Assembly (NCBI GenBank): GCA_030998015.1
Contig: JARWMV010000233.1
Coordinates: 1,674,001 to 1,738,000, forward strand
Reading direction: 5' to 3'
DNA length: 64,000 nucleotides
Source: Ceratorhiza oryzae-sativae
Taxonomy: Eukaryota; Basidiomycota; Agaricomycetes; Cantharellales; Ceratobasidiaceae
The position numbers and the translations under genes were made by a program. Of the stretch, positions 23,458-35,215 are shown in pieces (positions within the stretch are counted from its first letter, which is position 1; every line of letters starts with the position of its first letter). The notes beneath the pieces were generated by a model. It was not told the origin of the DNA and searched no databases. It saw only the letters and a program-made list of their open reading frames with translations.

Positions 23458-23931
23458 ATGGTTTCGCCGACGAGGTCAGTCCGTCCGTCCTCGCCACCTG
23501 TCAAATAAAGCTGATGTAATTCCCAGTTCTAAAATTGTGTTCCTGGTGATCTGCGCTGCGACATGCGTCCAGGCAGCATCGTCCGTGGACCAGAAAGCCG
23601 TGCGTAGTTCATCTCATCCCCCTGGGCCTACCCAGCTCACCCCGCCACCCAGAAAATCACCCTCGCATGTCTCCTCGGCGGCGTACCCGCCGTCTCGATC
23701 ATCATGTTCGCCGTCTTTTGCTTCTGGATCAAGCGTCGTAAGCGTCGTGCCCAAAAGGACGCCCTCGCCAACGGGATCGAACTTGGCCCGGACGGCTGGC
23801 CCGTCACTCAGCGATCCCATCGAGTCCAGCTGGGCGAGAACGCGAGTGTGGTAGGGTCTGTGTCCGAGCCGCCCCCTGCGTATGCTGGTTCAATCCAGGG
23901 ACGTCGGTCGGACGCCAAGGCAGGTGTATAA
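23458..23931 (+). CDS. small single-pass membrane protein with PPxY motif
   Basis: Three exons. MVSPTSSKIVFLVICAATCV includes a signal peptide ending near CVQA. A short lumenal segment follows, then a transmembrane helix (LLGGVPAVSIIMFAVFCFWI, about 23663-23735) and a basic stop-transfer (KRRKRRAQKD). The cytosolic tail of about 65 residues contains SEPPPAYAGSI, a PPxY motif that in fungi commonly recruits WW domains of Rsp5/NEDD4 ubiquitin ligases. No enzyme domain is present. It is divergent from the PfkB gene, 360 bp away. A role as a ubiquitin-ligase adaptor is inferred only from the motif and topology. Confidence 0.7.
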
Positions 23932-24449
23932 GTGGGAAAGCCGGGTCAGTCGGACTCGAAATGAAGCCGTGTATCGACGTGCTGATATCCCGAGCTTGAT
24001 AGGTGATTGCATTGATTGTGTTGTAGGTTTTTGCAATGTACATGTATAATCCATTCTTCTTCCTCGGCTTCCGCGCAATCTTATCGTCCAGTGGAGTATT
24101 TCAGGAAAGATAAAAGGTCCGGCGCCTGTAACGGCTTTAGAGAACCTCAGCCTGGCATCTGGATCATCTTTTATCCGATCCCTCATTCTTATGGGAGCTC
24201 TCTTGGCGATCTCTTTATCTATGTCGGGAGCATGGAGGCCGCGTGAAAGGCCATGTTATTTATATTCCTTTTTTTCGTAATTTATACTTTCACTCTATGC
24301 ACCCAACTCGACGACACCACCCACTCTTCTTTCGAAATACGCACCACTTGTGGTACTCTATTCACACGGCGGGCTGACTAATCAAACCCGGATCGTGTGA
24401 TTGGTCCCATGGTCCGCCCGTTTGCGGCAGGCTGGTTGCGAGCCTTGCC
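23932..24449. other. intergenic, left part of dioxygenase 1 promoter
   Basis: No gene is seen. From about 24275 rightwards the sequence is the start of a duplicated block that recurs at about 27825. Confidence 0.5.
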
Positions 24450-24458
24450 TATTTAAAT
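24450..24458 (+). promoter_or_regulatory. TATA-like element of dioxygenase 1
   Basis: TATTTAAAT lies about 75 bp before the ATG at 24528. The equivalent site in the second copy reads TATTCAAAT, so the two promoters differ at this core element. Confidence 0.55.
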
Positions 24459-24527
24459 CCCAAAGCTTTCGCACGGCCCATCTGCACTTGACTTTGTCTC
24501 TTGCCTTTTCACCAGCCTCTTCACCTC

Positions 24528-26217
24528 ATGTCCGCGCCTGCGCCTAGCAAGATTATCCAAGAGGCTCAAAAGGCTGGTGCGCCCACAGTCGATCCGTCCA
24601 CGGTGGGTGGTTTTGGCAGGTTATGCCAGAAAGCGAGTGGACTTATGCGTTGGATTTTTCGACCTAAAGCTGCCGGATGTCTCTGATATCACACCCGAGA
24701 CGATTACGGACAATGTGAACAAAATCAACGCAAACTGTCCAGACGAGTACGCTGCACACGTTTCCAAATTACTGCCATGGTCTAACATTGGAGGTTGTGA
24801 TTTAGACGGATGAAGTTTGTTCTGTCGAGGTTAACGTATCACATGCACGAGTTTGTGAAAGAGACAAGGTTCGTTGGACTTGTTTACATTGGCGAGTTGG
24901 TTTTTCTAAGAGACGTCGGTGTATCGTCAGTTTGTCGACCGAGGAATGGATGTATGTGCCGCCTTTTGTCTGGCTCATTTAGCCTGTTCTGATGCAGGAC
25001 TCGCATATAGGGCCGGGATCCAGTTCCTGACTGCGACCGGGCAAACTTGCACAGACATGTTAGTCTTAGTTTGGCTCACCGATCATTCGTATGCACTAAC
25101 TACGCCCCTATCTCTCTTACCCTCCAGTCGACAAGAATTTATCCTCCTATCTGACGTGTTCGGAGTATCCGCTCTCGTCGACTCCATCGACCACCCGACA
25201 GTTGGGAAATCCACTGAATCCACCGTGCTCGGACCGTTTTTCACCGAGGATGCGCACGACAGTACGTCCTCTATGCGCTCGCTTACCTAACAACTCCCTA
25301 ATATAACTCTAGTCAACCACGGGGACAGCATTGCCTCCGAGGGCAAAGGAGAGTACATGTACGTCTCTGGCAAGGTGCTCGGCAGTGGTGGTGAGGCTGT
25401 AGCCGGTGCGACAATGGACACGTGGGAGACCGACGATCAGGGGTGAGTTTGGTTGTGTCTCCCTTTATTCTGAGCAGTTCCTTTATACATGCGGGGCACC
25501 TTAGGTACTACGATACGCAATACGAAAACCGCACAGAGCCAGACTGCCGTGGGCGGCTGCAGACTGGCGGAAACGGCGAATACGCGTTCCGGGCGGTGGT
25601 TCCCGTGGCGTACCCGATTCCTGCAGACGGACCGGTCGGGAAGCTGCTGGGCAAGTTGAAGAGGCATGTATACCGGCCTGCGCATTTGCACGTCAAGATC
25701 CAGGCGAGTCGAAATGCTATTGTCTTTTTCTTTTTTTTTGAATTACATTTTTGATTGATGGTGTTTTTCTTTTTCTTTTTGCATTTTTGCCTTTGTTTGG
25801 GGTGATCGGTGGATGTGCTTAATTAGGCTCCGGGATACGAACCGCTCATCACGACGCTATTCCCTCGGGGCGATCCGTTCTTGACGTGCGATGCCGTATT
25901 CGGAGCGAAAAAGTCGTTGATTGTCGATTTGAAAGAGGTGGATGACGAGGCGTTGGCTCGCAAGCGGGGTGAGTTGCTTTGCATTTTGTTCCCTTTTTTT
26001 TTTGGGGGGGGGGGGAGTCGCTCTCGCTCTCTATGCGCTTAGTAGAGAAATGTCGTGACCGTGGCTGACCTATTCTTGTATTTCTGCGCGTACAGGCTTC
26101 AAAAAGGGCTCCAAGTTCAAGGAGCTCGAGTTTAATTTCGTCTTGGTGAAAAAGGAGGATTCGGATGCTGCACGCAAGGTGCGCGCAGAGGCTAGTCTTG
26201 CCAAGATCAAGAACTAG
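24528..26217 (+). CDS. intradiol ring-cleavage dioxygenase (hydroxyquinol 1,2-dioxygenase type), copy 1
   Basis: A non-haem Fe(III) enzyme expected to cleave hydroxyquinol or catechol between the hydroxyl groups, giving a maleylacetate-type product in aromatic degradation. The ATG at 24528 gives MSAPAPSKIIQEAQKAGAP. The N-terminal helical domain runs LPDVSDITPETITDNVNKIN, then SRLTYHMHEFVKET and SLSTEEWM, joined across introns. AGIQFLTATGQTCTD and STVLGPFFTEDAHD follow. The core has VSGKVLGSGGEAVAGATMDTWETDDQG, then YYDTQY (iron Tyr region), and HVYRPAHLHVKI with the second Tyr and both His ligands (25668-25700). Stop at 26215-26217. About nine exons with no frame break. An intron near 26000 holds a T-run followed directly by a G-run. 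Confidence 0.9.
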
Positions 26218-26348
26218 ACTAGGTTTGGATATATGTGACGAAAGCTGGAGGTTTTACTTGGATGAATGCGCTCTTTGGTTGGTTGTTATTTGAATGAATG
26301 AAATGGATTCCGTATGAAAGATCATCGGGGTACATGAAAGTGTGTTTG

Positions 26349-27824
26349 TAGAACAAGAGGCGGGGGAACGGTGTAAATTTGGAGTCCTAGTTGGTCGATA
26401 GATCTATGGCAAGAAATTCATACGAGCCGAAATCTCGGGGAGACCTCTATTCATGTACAAGGTATATTTCCCGCACTTCATGTGAGCAAATTTAGTTAAG
26501 AAATGGGAGAATGTGCCCGTATTCTTGTTTTCTAGGCATCTAGAACGGATATGCATTAGTCATAAAGAGTGCACCGAATGCGCGGGAGCATGAAAGACTG
26601 AGTAAGTAATCAATAACATAGAAAGGGTCGCTAGAAATCTCTATTCATCGTTTGAGCAAAAGAAGAATCTAGTACTATATGTACAAAGGGGTAGCGAGGG
26701 CACGCATACATGCTGCTGAGCAATAAGGGCGAATGTACCTCACATGCACATGCATTTGGGCCAAAGTTTTCCATTATCTCTTATTGTAAATCACCTCTCA
26801 TGTGTCCCTCATTGTTCCTGCTCTCAGTTACTGCCGATGCACGATTGTTTAGGCTGGTCTATTCGTCGTTCGCAACGGCTAAATAGTGTACTAAGGATAG
26901 AGCGCGCCCACCAAAACGAAACGAGAAACAGAACTAAATGTCAGAACGGTCGCGAGAGAGGCAGAAAGCACTGGAACTATTGAGGAAATCGGTGAGAGTC
27001 CAAAGGCCTTTTATCGTGCCAAACATCTTGCGCTTGGAAACTGTTTTTTCTGCGAATTCAGGAGGGCTGAATCGCACTCATAATGAACAAATAGACTAAA
27101 GTCTACCAGTCATTTCTGAGCTTTCAAACCTGATACGGGGCCATTAACATAGCTAGTAATTTTCCGACTTCAGCCAAACCTAACAAAAGGTAAAATTGTG
27201 CAAACGATCGTATATGAACATATATGCTCACTTGGAAATCCGCTGAAGTGTGCAAGATCCCAGCCCATGCTCGGGAATGCCCTTTTTACCAGCGGAGTGT
27301 GGAATTTCCAGATTAAATGGCCTCAAATTGGTTATTTCTATCGAGGGGAGCCTTTACGAGGGAGCCAGCGTTATTCCGAGCGCAGAAGACATTTTCGGAG
27401 CACGTGCTTGATGGTCTGTAATGTGGTGTCATCGCAGAGACGCGAGGGGTCAGGACTATTGTCTGTATTATACGAGCAATGTTTGAGGTTGTATGAGCCC
27501 GAGAAACAATGGCTGAGGACGACTTGAATGGGCCACAAGTGTACCCACGTGACTGGCTCTGAACAGAAGCGACGCCCACCGACATGCGGTTAAGTGCCAT
27601 CCTAGCCCATTCGGCCTGCGGCTGACGCCAGATGCTTCGCGCCTGGTGCCTTCCGGCTCTTCTGGCTGGGGGTGATCCCTGTGGTCGCAGTCTGGACAGC
27701 CTGGCCACCTCGTTGATCCGCCTCTAGTAGCTCCGACTCTACCAAACACACCACATATGCTAAGCTCGCATACAGCTGAGCCTTCGAGCCTGAGCGAATA
27801 GCTCAGGTTCTGTACTTATTATTT
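26349..27824. other. spacer between dioxygenase copies
   Basis: About 1.5 kb of unique sequence separating the two duplicated blocks. No supported gene is present. A GC-rich island at about 27590-27730 stands out from the AT-rich surroundings and may be a fragment of a repeat or inserted element, but it has no recognisable domain or terminal repeats. Confidence 0.45.
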
Positions 27825-29897
27825 TCGTAATTTATTCTTTCACTCCGCCGCCCGGGCTGTACGAAACGCTACCCATATCACCTACTCTTCTTTCTAAATA
27901 AAAACTACTTCTGCACCCAAAGACAGCGCCCCATTCACACGGTGGGCTTACTAGCCAAACCTGGATCGCATGATTAGACCGATGGCCTGCCTGTTTGCGG
28001 CAGGCTAGCAACGTTTCCATTCTTGTGTATTCAAATCCCAAAGCTTTCGCATGGCCCATCCGTACTTGACTTTGTCTCTTGCCCTTTCACCAACCTCTTT
28101 ACCTCATGTTCACGCCTGCGCCTAGCAAGATTATCCAAGAGGCTCAAAAGGCTGGTGCGTCCGCAGTCGATCCGTCCACGGTGGGTGGTTTTGGCAGGTT
28201 ATGCCAGAAAGGGAGTAGACTTATGCGTTGGATTTTTCGACCTAAAGCTGCCGGATGTCTCTGATATCACGCCCAGGACGATTACGGACAATGTGAACAA
28301 AATCAACGCAAACTGTCCAGACGAGTACGCTGCACACGTTTCCAAATTACCGCGATGATCTCACATCGGAGTTCGTGATTTAGACGGATGAAGTTTGTTC
28401 TGTCGAGGTTAACTTATCACATGCACGAGTTTGTGAAAGAGACGAGGTTCGTTGGGCTTGTTTACGTCGGCGAGTTGGTTTTTCTAAGAGACGTCGGTGT
28501 ATCGTCAGTTTGTCAACCGAGGAATGGATGTACGTGTCCCCTTGTGTCACTCGTTCAGCCTGTTCTGATATAGTACTCGCATATAGGGCCGGGATCCAGT
28601 TCCTGACTGCGACAGGACAGACTTGCACAGACACGTTAGTCTCAGTCTGGCCTGGCGATTATTCACGTGCACTAACCATACACACACCCTCCAGCCGACA
28701 AGAATTCATCCTCCTATCCTCTATCTTCGGAGTATCCGCCCTCGCCAACGTCATCGACCACCCGCGAGTTGGAAAATCCACCGAATCCACTCTGCTTGGT
28801 CCGTTTTTCACCGAGGATGCGCACGACAGTACGTCCCTCTATGCGCTCGCTTACCTAACAACTCCCTAACATAACTCTAGTCAACCATGGGGACAGCATT
28901 GCCTCCGAGGGCAAAGGAGAGTACATGTACGTCTCTGGCAAGGTGCTCGGCAGTGGTGGTGAGGCTGTAGCCGGTGCGACAATGGACACGTGGGAGACCG
29001 ACGATCAGGGGTGAGTTTGGTTGTGTCTCCCTTTATTCTGAGCAGTTCCTTTATACATGCGGGACACCTTAGGTACTACGATACGCAATACGAGAACCGC
29101 ACAGAGCCCGACTGCCGTGGGCGGCTGCAGACTGGCGGAAACGGCGAATACGCGTTCCGAGCGGTGGTTCCCGTGGCGTACCCGATTCCTGCAGACGGAC
29201 CGGTCGGGAAGCTGCTGGGCAAGTTGAAGAGGCATGTATACCGGCCTGCGCATTTGCACGTCAAGATCCAGGCGAGTCGAAATGCTATTGTCTTTTTCTT
29301 TTTTTTGAATTACATTTTTGATTGATGGTGTTTTTCTTTTTCTTTTTCTTTTTGCGTTTTTGCCTCTGTTTGGGGTGATTGGTGGATGTGCTTAATTAGG
29401 CCCCTGGATACGAACCGCTCATCACGACGCTATTCCCTCGGGGCGATCCGTTCTTGACGTGCGATGCCGCATTCGGAGTGAAAAAGTCTTTGATTGTAGA
29501 TTTGAAAGAGGTGGATGACGAGGCATTGGCCCGAAAGCGGGGTGAGTTGCTTTCCATTTTGTCTCTTTTGGGGGGTTGCTCTTTTGCGCTCTACGTGCTT
29601 AGTGGAGTAACGTCGTGGATAACCTATTCTTGTATTTCTGCGCGTACAGGCTTCAAAAAGGGCTCCAAGTTCAAGGAGGTCGATTTTAATTTCATCATGG
29701 TGAAAAAGGAGGATTCGGATGCTGCACGCAAGGTGCGCGCGGAGGCTAGTCTCGCCAAGATCAAGAACTAAACTAGGTTTGGATATATGTGAGGAAAGCT
29801 AGAGGCTTTACTTGGATGAATGCCTTCTTTGGGTGTTTGTTATTTAAACGAATGAAATGGATTGCACATGAAAGATCGTCGGGATACATGAAAGTAG
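27825..29897 (+). repeat. tandem duplication unit 2 (dioxygenase gene with promoter and 3' flank)
   Basis: Direct repeat of 24275-26348. The stretch around 28850-29290, including its introns, is almost identical to 25260-25740, while other stretches show more changes. Confidence 0.75.
28106..29771 (+). CDS. intradiol ring-cleavage dioxygenase (hydroxyquinol 1,2-dioxygenase type), copy 2
   Basis: Paralogue of the gene at 24528 with the same exon plan and ligands (YYDTQY; HVYRPAHLHVKI at about 29236-29268). The start at 28106 gives MFTPAPSKIIQEAQKAGASA. Substitutions relative to copy 1 cluster in the N-terminal domain and the region after the cofactor loop: ILLSSIFGVSALANVIDHP here against ILLSDVFGVSALVDSIDHP in copy 1, and the last exon has EVDFNFIMV for ELEFNFVLV. 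No frame break. Stop at 29769-29771. The promoter TATA-like site is altered (TATTCAAAT). Tandem copies may raise enzyme dose or allow separate regulation; the sequence does not decide this. Confidence 0.9.
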
Positions 29898-30162
29898 GTT
29901 TATGGTTTATGAACAAAAGCGAATTGAAACGAAACTGTCAAAAAAGGGGGGCAAACTTCAAGACTCGTGGGGGGTCGTTAGAGTAATACACTAGGTTTGG
30001 CTACATTTATCAATCACGGTTACAAGTCCAGGCTGGGGTCAGAAACGAAATCCGCATATGATTGGCGCATGGGGGAGGAGTGCATAGCATATGGCATATG
30101 AGTCAAAGCTCTGCTCAACGAGTCATATTCAAGGATTGGCCGAAACGCGTCGGTCCGTTGAC
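29898..30162. other. short intergenic, convergent 3' ends
   Basis: No gene or repeat seen between the end of the second dioxygenase block and the minus-strand gene ending at 30163. Confidence 0.5.
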
Positions 30163-30968
30163 TCAGTAGATTTGAGTCTTGCGAACCTGACGTGCGGAAT
30201 CGGCATAGCCTTGAAGTTTCTCGGCTTCGTATTGGGTGGCGGGGACGGAGGTAGCGAGGATGTTGTTGGTCATGCGACGGATGCGGCGGAGGATGCTAAG
30301 CAGAAAATAAGAACTGTACTCAAATTAAGGGAGAAAAAAAGTACGTACTCTGGGATGTTGTCTGCAATAAAGCTCAGGCGAGCAGCCGAGATGTCGGCGA
30401 GCTCACGGGTGATGGCAATGAGTTCGTGCTGAATATGGACACATCCGGGGGATAGTATCGGGTAGGTCTATCGGGCAATTAGTTCACGATTCGAGAATGA
30501 GCTACAGCAACATACCTGAGCAAGGGGAACGATGTCGTTCAAGGTCTTGACCAGACGGTTCGTCAACTCCAGACGAACATCAGCAGGATGATACACCGGG
30601 AGCTCAAGCACTTTGAAGGGTAGACAAGCCGGAGGTTGCAATTCGGGTTTCGAAACAGGTGAAGCGGTCTTGACAATGACGGGGACAGGCATGCGATGTG
30701 AATCCGCTTTGGGCTTATCTGTCGGGTATTTATGGTCATCGAGAAGCCACCGGACGGTTTTCACCCCTCTCCTCTCAGGCTCGGCGCGGCACCCGAGTTG
30801 AGGAGCGGCGCAGCTCTTGGCCGACATGGAACGTGAACAAGCATCTACGGAGCCGCGCCTTCCTGGGGCAGTGCGTGGCACAGTGCCTGAGCCGCGGCGG
30901 CGAGTGACTAGGGGGCCGTACTTGTCAGAAGGAGTCCACATGACTGTGGAGAACACGGGAGTCGACAT
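30163..30968 (-). CDS. hypothetical protein, three exons
   Basis: The ATG at 30968 opens an Arg/Pro-rich, probably disordered N-terminus (MSTPVFSTVMWTPSDKYGPL). A more ordered C-terminal part follows: LELPVYHPADVRLELTNRLV and KTLNDIVPLAQ, then after an intron IQHELIAITRELADISAARL and, after a second intron, ILRRIRRMTNNILATSVPAT. It ends QVRKTQIY with stop at 30163-30165. The last two exons look helical, possibly a small coiled coil or a helical bundle. Both introns have good GTATGT or GTACGT donors and TAG acceptors, and the frame is kept across them, so the gene is likely real. I do not recognise a family. About 235 residues, no signal peptide. Confidence 0.6.
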
Positions 30969-32101
30969 GATTCGAGTGGGGGAGCAGCGGGGAGCTTTGG
31001 TGGGGACTACGGGGCCTATATGCGAAGCGGCAATGGAATGCGCAGTTGAGACTGTTTGGTATGTAGCCCGGATACGATCAATACAAGGAATGAGTCAGTG
31101 AAGAGTTTTGACTTGTTAGGTCTAGTGAAAGTAGTCGTTAAAGGAGTGCTTGGAGGAACAGCAAAAGAGGGCGCAGCCCGATGTGTCGAAACGGAAACCG
31201 AAAGGAGAAAGTTCTGGTACTCTCAGGGGAGCAGAGGGTGTGGTATTTAAGCCTCACGGATCATTATGCCAAGAGCCACGGCCAACTAGTAACGCAAGCG
31301 AGCGAGTTGCCACTCTTCCAAAACGGTAACAATAATGACCAGGTTACCTAGCAAGAAGTCTGAAGCATGGCGAACACGACAGTAGCTACGCTAGCGTGAG
31401 ATGAGCGCAAAGGTTACCCCAGAGTTCTGACAAAGGATACCGGCCGGTGTCCTCTCGATATTTCAACGCACGCGACAGGAAACACAATGCAAGATCACCT
31501 CGATCCGGCAGATACTATCATTTGACAGTTGAGACCGCCCCCAGTAGCCCTCCGAGATCCCGCACGCGCTCTATGAGGGCCTTGATTGCCACCAGAAAAG
31601 GAGGGCGCGGACGGGATCATGGTTGGTGAGCTTATCCTTTATTCGTAGAAAGGAAGGGTCGGCTAGTCATTTGTTATTGAGCAGCTCTTTACGTAATCCA
31701 TGTTGTTTGGCCATGAATGTCGTTGCGTACAGCCCCTCAAGTCCAACAGTTATTCTCCGGCCCAGCCACAGCACCCCGGAGATCACAGCTCCGCGCTTGG
31801 ACGCACAAAACATTATGGTAAGCTCGTTATTCATACCATACATACGCTTCATAAGGCAAAGACCCAACAGTGGCGCATACATATACCAGACCCTATTCAT
31901 ACATATCGTTGGCACGAATTTTGGCATACAAAAGACACATTCTAGGTTATCTAGGTTCATATTTGACATGAACGACATGGAAAAAAAAGATAAACTATGA
32001 CAAGTTCATGTTCCTGTGCGTTTTGAACCTCGATTCATGTCCCTCGAATCACTTGTGTATCGCCCGGAGATCCTCGACAGCTTTCATCTGCATGTAAAGT
32101 T
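30969..32101. other. intergenic, no gene seen
   Basis: About 1.1 kb between the minus-strand gene starting at 30968 and the kinase stop at 32102. Open frames are short and lack protein-like composition or splice support. Confidence 0.45.
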
Positions 32102-33974
32102 TTAATTTGACGAATATTTAAGGAAACGCCAACCCACAACTTCGCTCGCGTCCTTCGCGCTTGGTCGATCCCCTAGCTCACGTAACCAACAACTAGTAAG
32201 GAGCTCCCAGAGTCGATCACCCCAGGGTGTACTGGAAGGTATTACTTCATACGGGCGTGCTGGTATCGCTTTGTTGATTATCACGATCGTATAGATGGCT
32301 TGATTCATTATTCCAGCGAATGGAACATTTCCCGTAACGGTTTCCTGTGACATGTTTGTGCTCGTGAGGCATTCACGAAGTTCAGTAAATAGTGACAAAC
32401 CAAAATAGTCTGGTTTTGATGGGGGGGGGGTTGAAGAGCATGAAAATGATATCGCATTAGAATGAAATATAGACATACCATACCAAGCGCATATACATCG
32501 GCCGCCGTGCTGAACGTACCCGATCCGTCGAGGATTTCAGGTGCCTGTTTCCGTGTTATCGGTGAGAGACCACCAACCCGAGTATACAGGCTTTGCTTAC
32601 TGCCCAGCGGTTGGAAAAAACTACTTCGGATACCTTGCCCGTAAACTTCAAAGTCTGATCCCTCAAAACGGCATTGCCAAAGTCGGTAATCATGGGGACG
32701 CCATTAGTCGAGACCAGGACGTTGTGCTATTGAGAAAATATTAGCCGCTCTGGGGGCGAATCATTCAAGCACAACGGTGCATACCCCTTTAAGATCACCA
32801 TGCACCTATTTCCATGCATTGATTCAAACGAATTAAACGAGCTATGTTACGCTGACTCACAATACCCTGAGAATGTAAGTAAGCCAGCCCCTCGCAGATC
32901 TGCCTTGACTTTTAAGCCTTAAGTTAAAAAATTGAATACCATCATGTAACTAAAAATCTTACAATACGATAGCGTTCTTCTTCCCAAACAAGCTGACTTT
33001 GATCTTGAACTTCAGTTTGAGGTCGGGTTGCTTCCATGAGTTGTATATACCCCGGCAAGCTTCCGTGATCCATCCACTCTGATACCATCCCGATCTGGTC
33101 ACGAAATATAACAAATCCAAGTAGTTTCGCCACATTAGGATGGTCACATTTAGACCAGGTGTGTAGCTCGCGAGCCGCATCCTGTAAACCTTGGGCTGTT
33201 GGACCGGTGGTGTATGGGTGATACGTACTAACCTTAAAATACTTTCCACCGCTACTCATGTAATCTGCATACAATCTCATCGTCTTCACGGCAACTTGCA
33301 ATCCATCGCCCAGCTTCAGCTTGTATACATCACCAAATCCACCATTCGAAACTGGATAGTCACCTCCCGAGGTAAGGTCAAGTTGATTGGTGATATCCTG
33401 GCAGCCGTGATTACCGAGGGATGCAATTATTTCGTGCATTGGCTACAAGATCATCATGCCCCAGAACCGGAGGTTAGCCGAATAGAACCTACCATATAGT
33501 GGCTGATTGGGACCGAGTCTAAAAAAATTGGTAAATCAGTCTAGATGCTTAAATTATACTGGGTACGCGAAATATTATTACGATTAACGGGCAATTGCGT
33601 CCGAATTCTACTTGATTCTTTTGGCCCAGAAGCGAACAAGTTGGGTGTTAAATCTTGAAGTGATTGCTCCAATGGCCGGGTTCTGCTAGAATGCCTGGGA
33701 CGAACTGGAGTAGGGGCAAAGCTGGGTCGATTTGGCTCGCATGTACGATCTGGGGATATAAATTGACGTGTGTCAAACTGAAGTTCAACTTCGGGAAATG
33801 GGAGGAACAATGCATTTTAGTTAGAGGCTCACCAGTTGTTTGATGTAGATGCATATGCTTGAATATATCTTCTTCATTGAAATCCTGTTTAAGATTGAAG
33901 ACGAGATGTGTATGGGAGCAGTGATGTCGCACTGACCATTTCATGAGTGCTATACAGTTGTGGATGCTATTCAT
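32102..33974 (-). CDS. protein kinase, catalytically intact (Rhizoctonia-type)
   Basis: Exons from about 33900 give a linker (EEDIFKHMHLHQTTD, then PSFAPTPVRPRHSSRTRPLE). MHEIIASLGNHGCQDITNQL follows, then the kinase domain: YPVSNGGFGDVYKLKLGDG (Gly loop), VAVKTMR (beta-3 Lys), AARELHTWSKCDHPNVAKLL and MVSEWMDHGSLPGYIQ. After introns come RQICEGLAYLHSQGI, VHGDLKG, HNVLVSTNG, TDFGNAVL (about 32670) and KAPEILDGSGTFSTAADVYA. The domain ends ELLTSCWLRELGDRPSAKDA, with stop at 32102. All key residues (Lys, HGD Asp, Asn, DFG, APE) are present. The linker plus kinase plan is the common Rhizoctonia arrangement. The extreme 5' end is uncertain. Confidence 0.8.
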
Positions 33975-34115
33975 GACTTTAGTATATGCGGGTCGGATCG
34001 TGTAATCTATAATTCTTGCCTGATTTGATCCTGCGGATTCGTAGACGAATCGATCAATAAACGTTCTATGTTCTTGAGGATACAGCCTTTGGTATTCCTT
34101 GATTATCGGAATCGC

Positions 34116-35215
34116 TCACTGAATGGTGTCTAATCGCTTTCCCAAAGGTGTGTGAGGTGGAGATTGACGAAACCCCTGAGCATTTAAAAAACTCCATCCT
34201 AAGATCAAGAGGATGAAACAGAACAAGCATTTACCCATGTGTAGATTCCTCCGGTTTCTTCTTTTTCATATGTGGCTTCTGAGTCGTTCGTAGCAGCGAA
34301 GTGCATCTAGGGATATGTGCACAGAAATATAAGGCAAAGGTACCATGTTGGCAAGTTTATACTTACAATCATTTTGGTTTCATCTCGGTAGACGTCAGCC
34401 TTGCCACTGTAATATTCAGCCGTTTTTTCCCAAACCCATTTTGCCTGTCGATTTTTTCGGGCCACCAAAGGCAGTCCTAAATCGAAATGTGCGTTAGTTT
34501 TGTAATCTCCAGCCATTGTCGTCAGATATGTATACTCATGATGTTCGTGCAATAGCACATCTAAACCTAAGTGCTCAGTATATTTGTTAGAATTTAAACA
34601 GTGAGTGCTACCAACGTCAGTGATCATCTAGAGCCTGGCTTTGAGCTTATGATGGAGGAAACTGTTTGATATGTACCCACCACCAGCTGCATTGGGTAAG
34701 GATTATTAACCAGCCACTCGTACATAGTCTGCCTTGTTGTATCAGTTATATGATCTTATCCCTAAACAGAAACTGGCCTGATGCGAGATGGCCGTACTGG
34801 GCATGGGCTCCGTCTCCCCTGGGGCAGAGCAGTCCTTTGGAAAGTCTACACAACGCCGCTGTTAGGCAGGCCGAAGTGCTGCGTTAATAATACTCACAAT
34901 ATCGTTCTGTTCCTGAAATTTCTGACTTTCCACTAACTGGTTTGAATTTCACAATTTGTGCATACGATTTGAACAGTATGACCATACTTACGATACAGCA
35001 ATGTCGGCCCCTTGTGGCAGCGTTCAAAGATCAGCTCCTACACAGAAATCAGGATTGGCACCGAGCCCAATGCGATGGCAGCTCACGATCGTAAAGCCAT
35101 CGGCGTCGGCAGAAACCTTGACATCAGACTCCTTCCCTATCAATTCACTCGCCCATTTCTTCATCCCTTCCCGATCCTTTTCAGCAGCCTTCGAGTCCAA
35201 AGCCCAATCACCCAT
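34116..35215 (-). CDS. hypothetical protein, many small exons
   Basis: The ATG at 35215 gives MGDWALDSKAAEKDREGMKK and SDVKVSADADGFTIVSCHRI. Several very short exons follow (GADIAVS, EQNDI, DFPKDCSAPGETEPMPS), then YEWLVNNPYPMQLV. The longest exon (about 34367-34627) carries LDVLLHEHHEYTYLTTMAGD and FDLGLPLVARKNRQAKWVW. It continues MHFAATNDSEATYEKEETGG and ends near LGKRLDTIQ, stop at 34116-34118. Splice signals are good and the frame is kept in the last four exons; the joints of the first small exons are less certain. No signal peptide, membrane segment or known domain is recognised. It is encoded in the same orientation just upstream of the kinase gene. Confidence 0.5.

Larger units (their letters stand above)
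24275..26348 (+). repeat. tandem duplication unit 1 (dioxygenase gene with promoter and 3' flank)
   Basis: This block matches 27825-29897 from the promoter (TTCGTAATTTAT and CTTTCACTC segments) through all exons and introns to about 130 bp past the stop codon. The boundaries are estimated by eye from where the similarity fades. Confidence 0.75.

Noticed and set aside
27590..27730. GC-rich island between dioxygenase copies, possible transposon fragment
   Set aside because: No terminal repeats, target-site duplication or recognisable protein domain could be seen.
31667..31978. Overlapping frames on both strands
   Set aside because: Neither has splice support, domain or upstream promoter signals.
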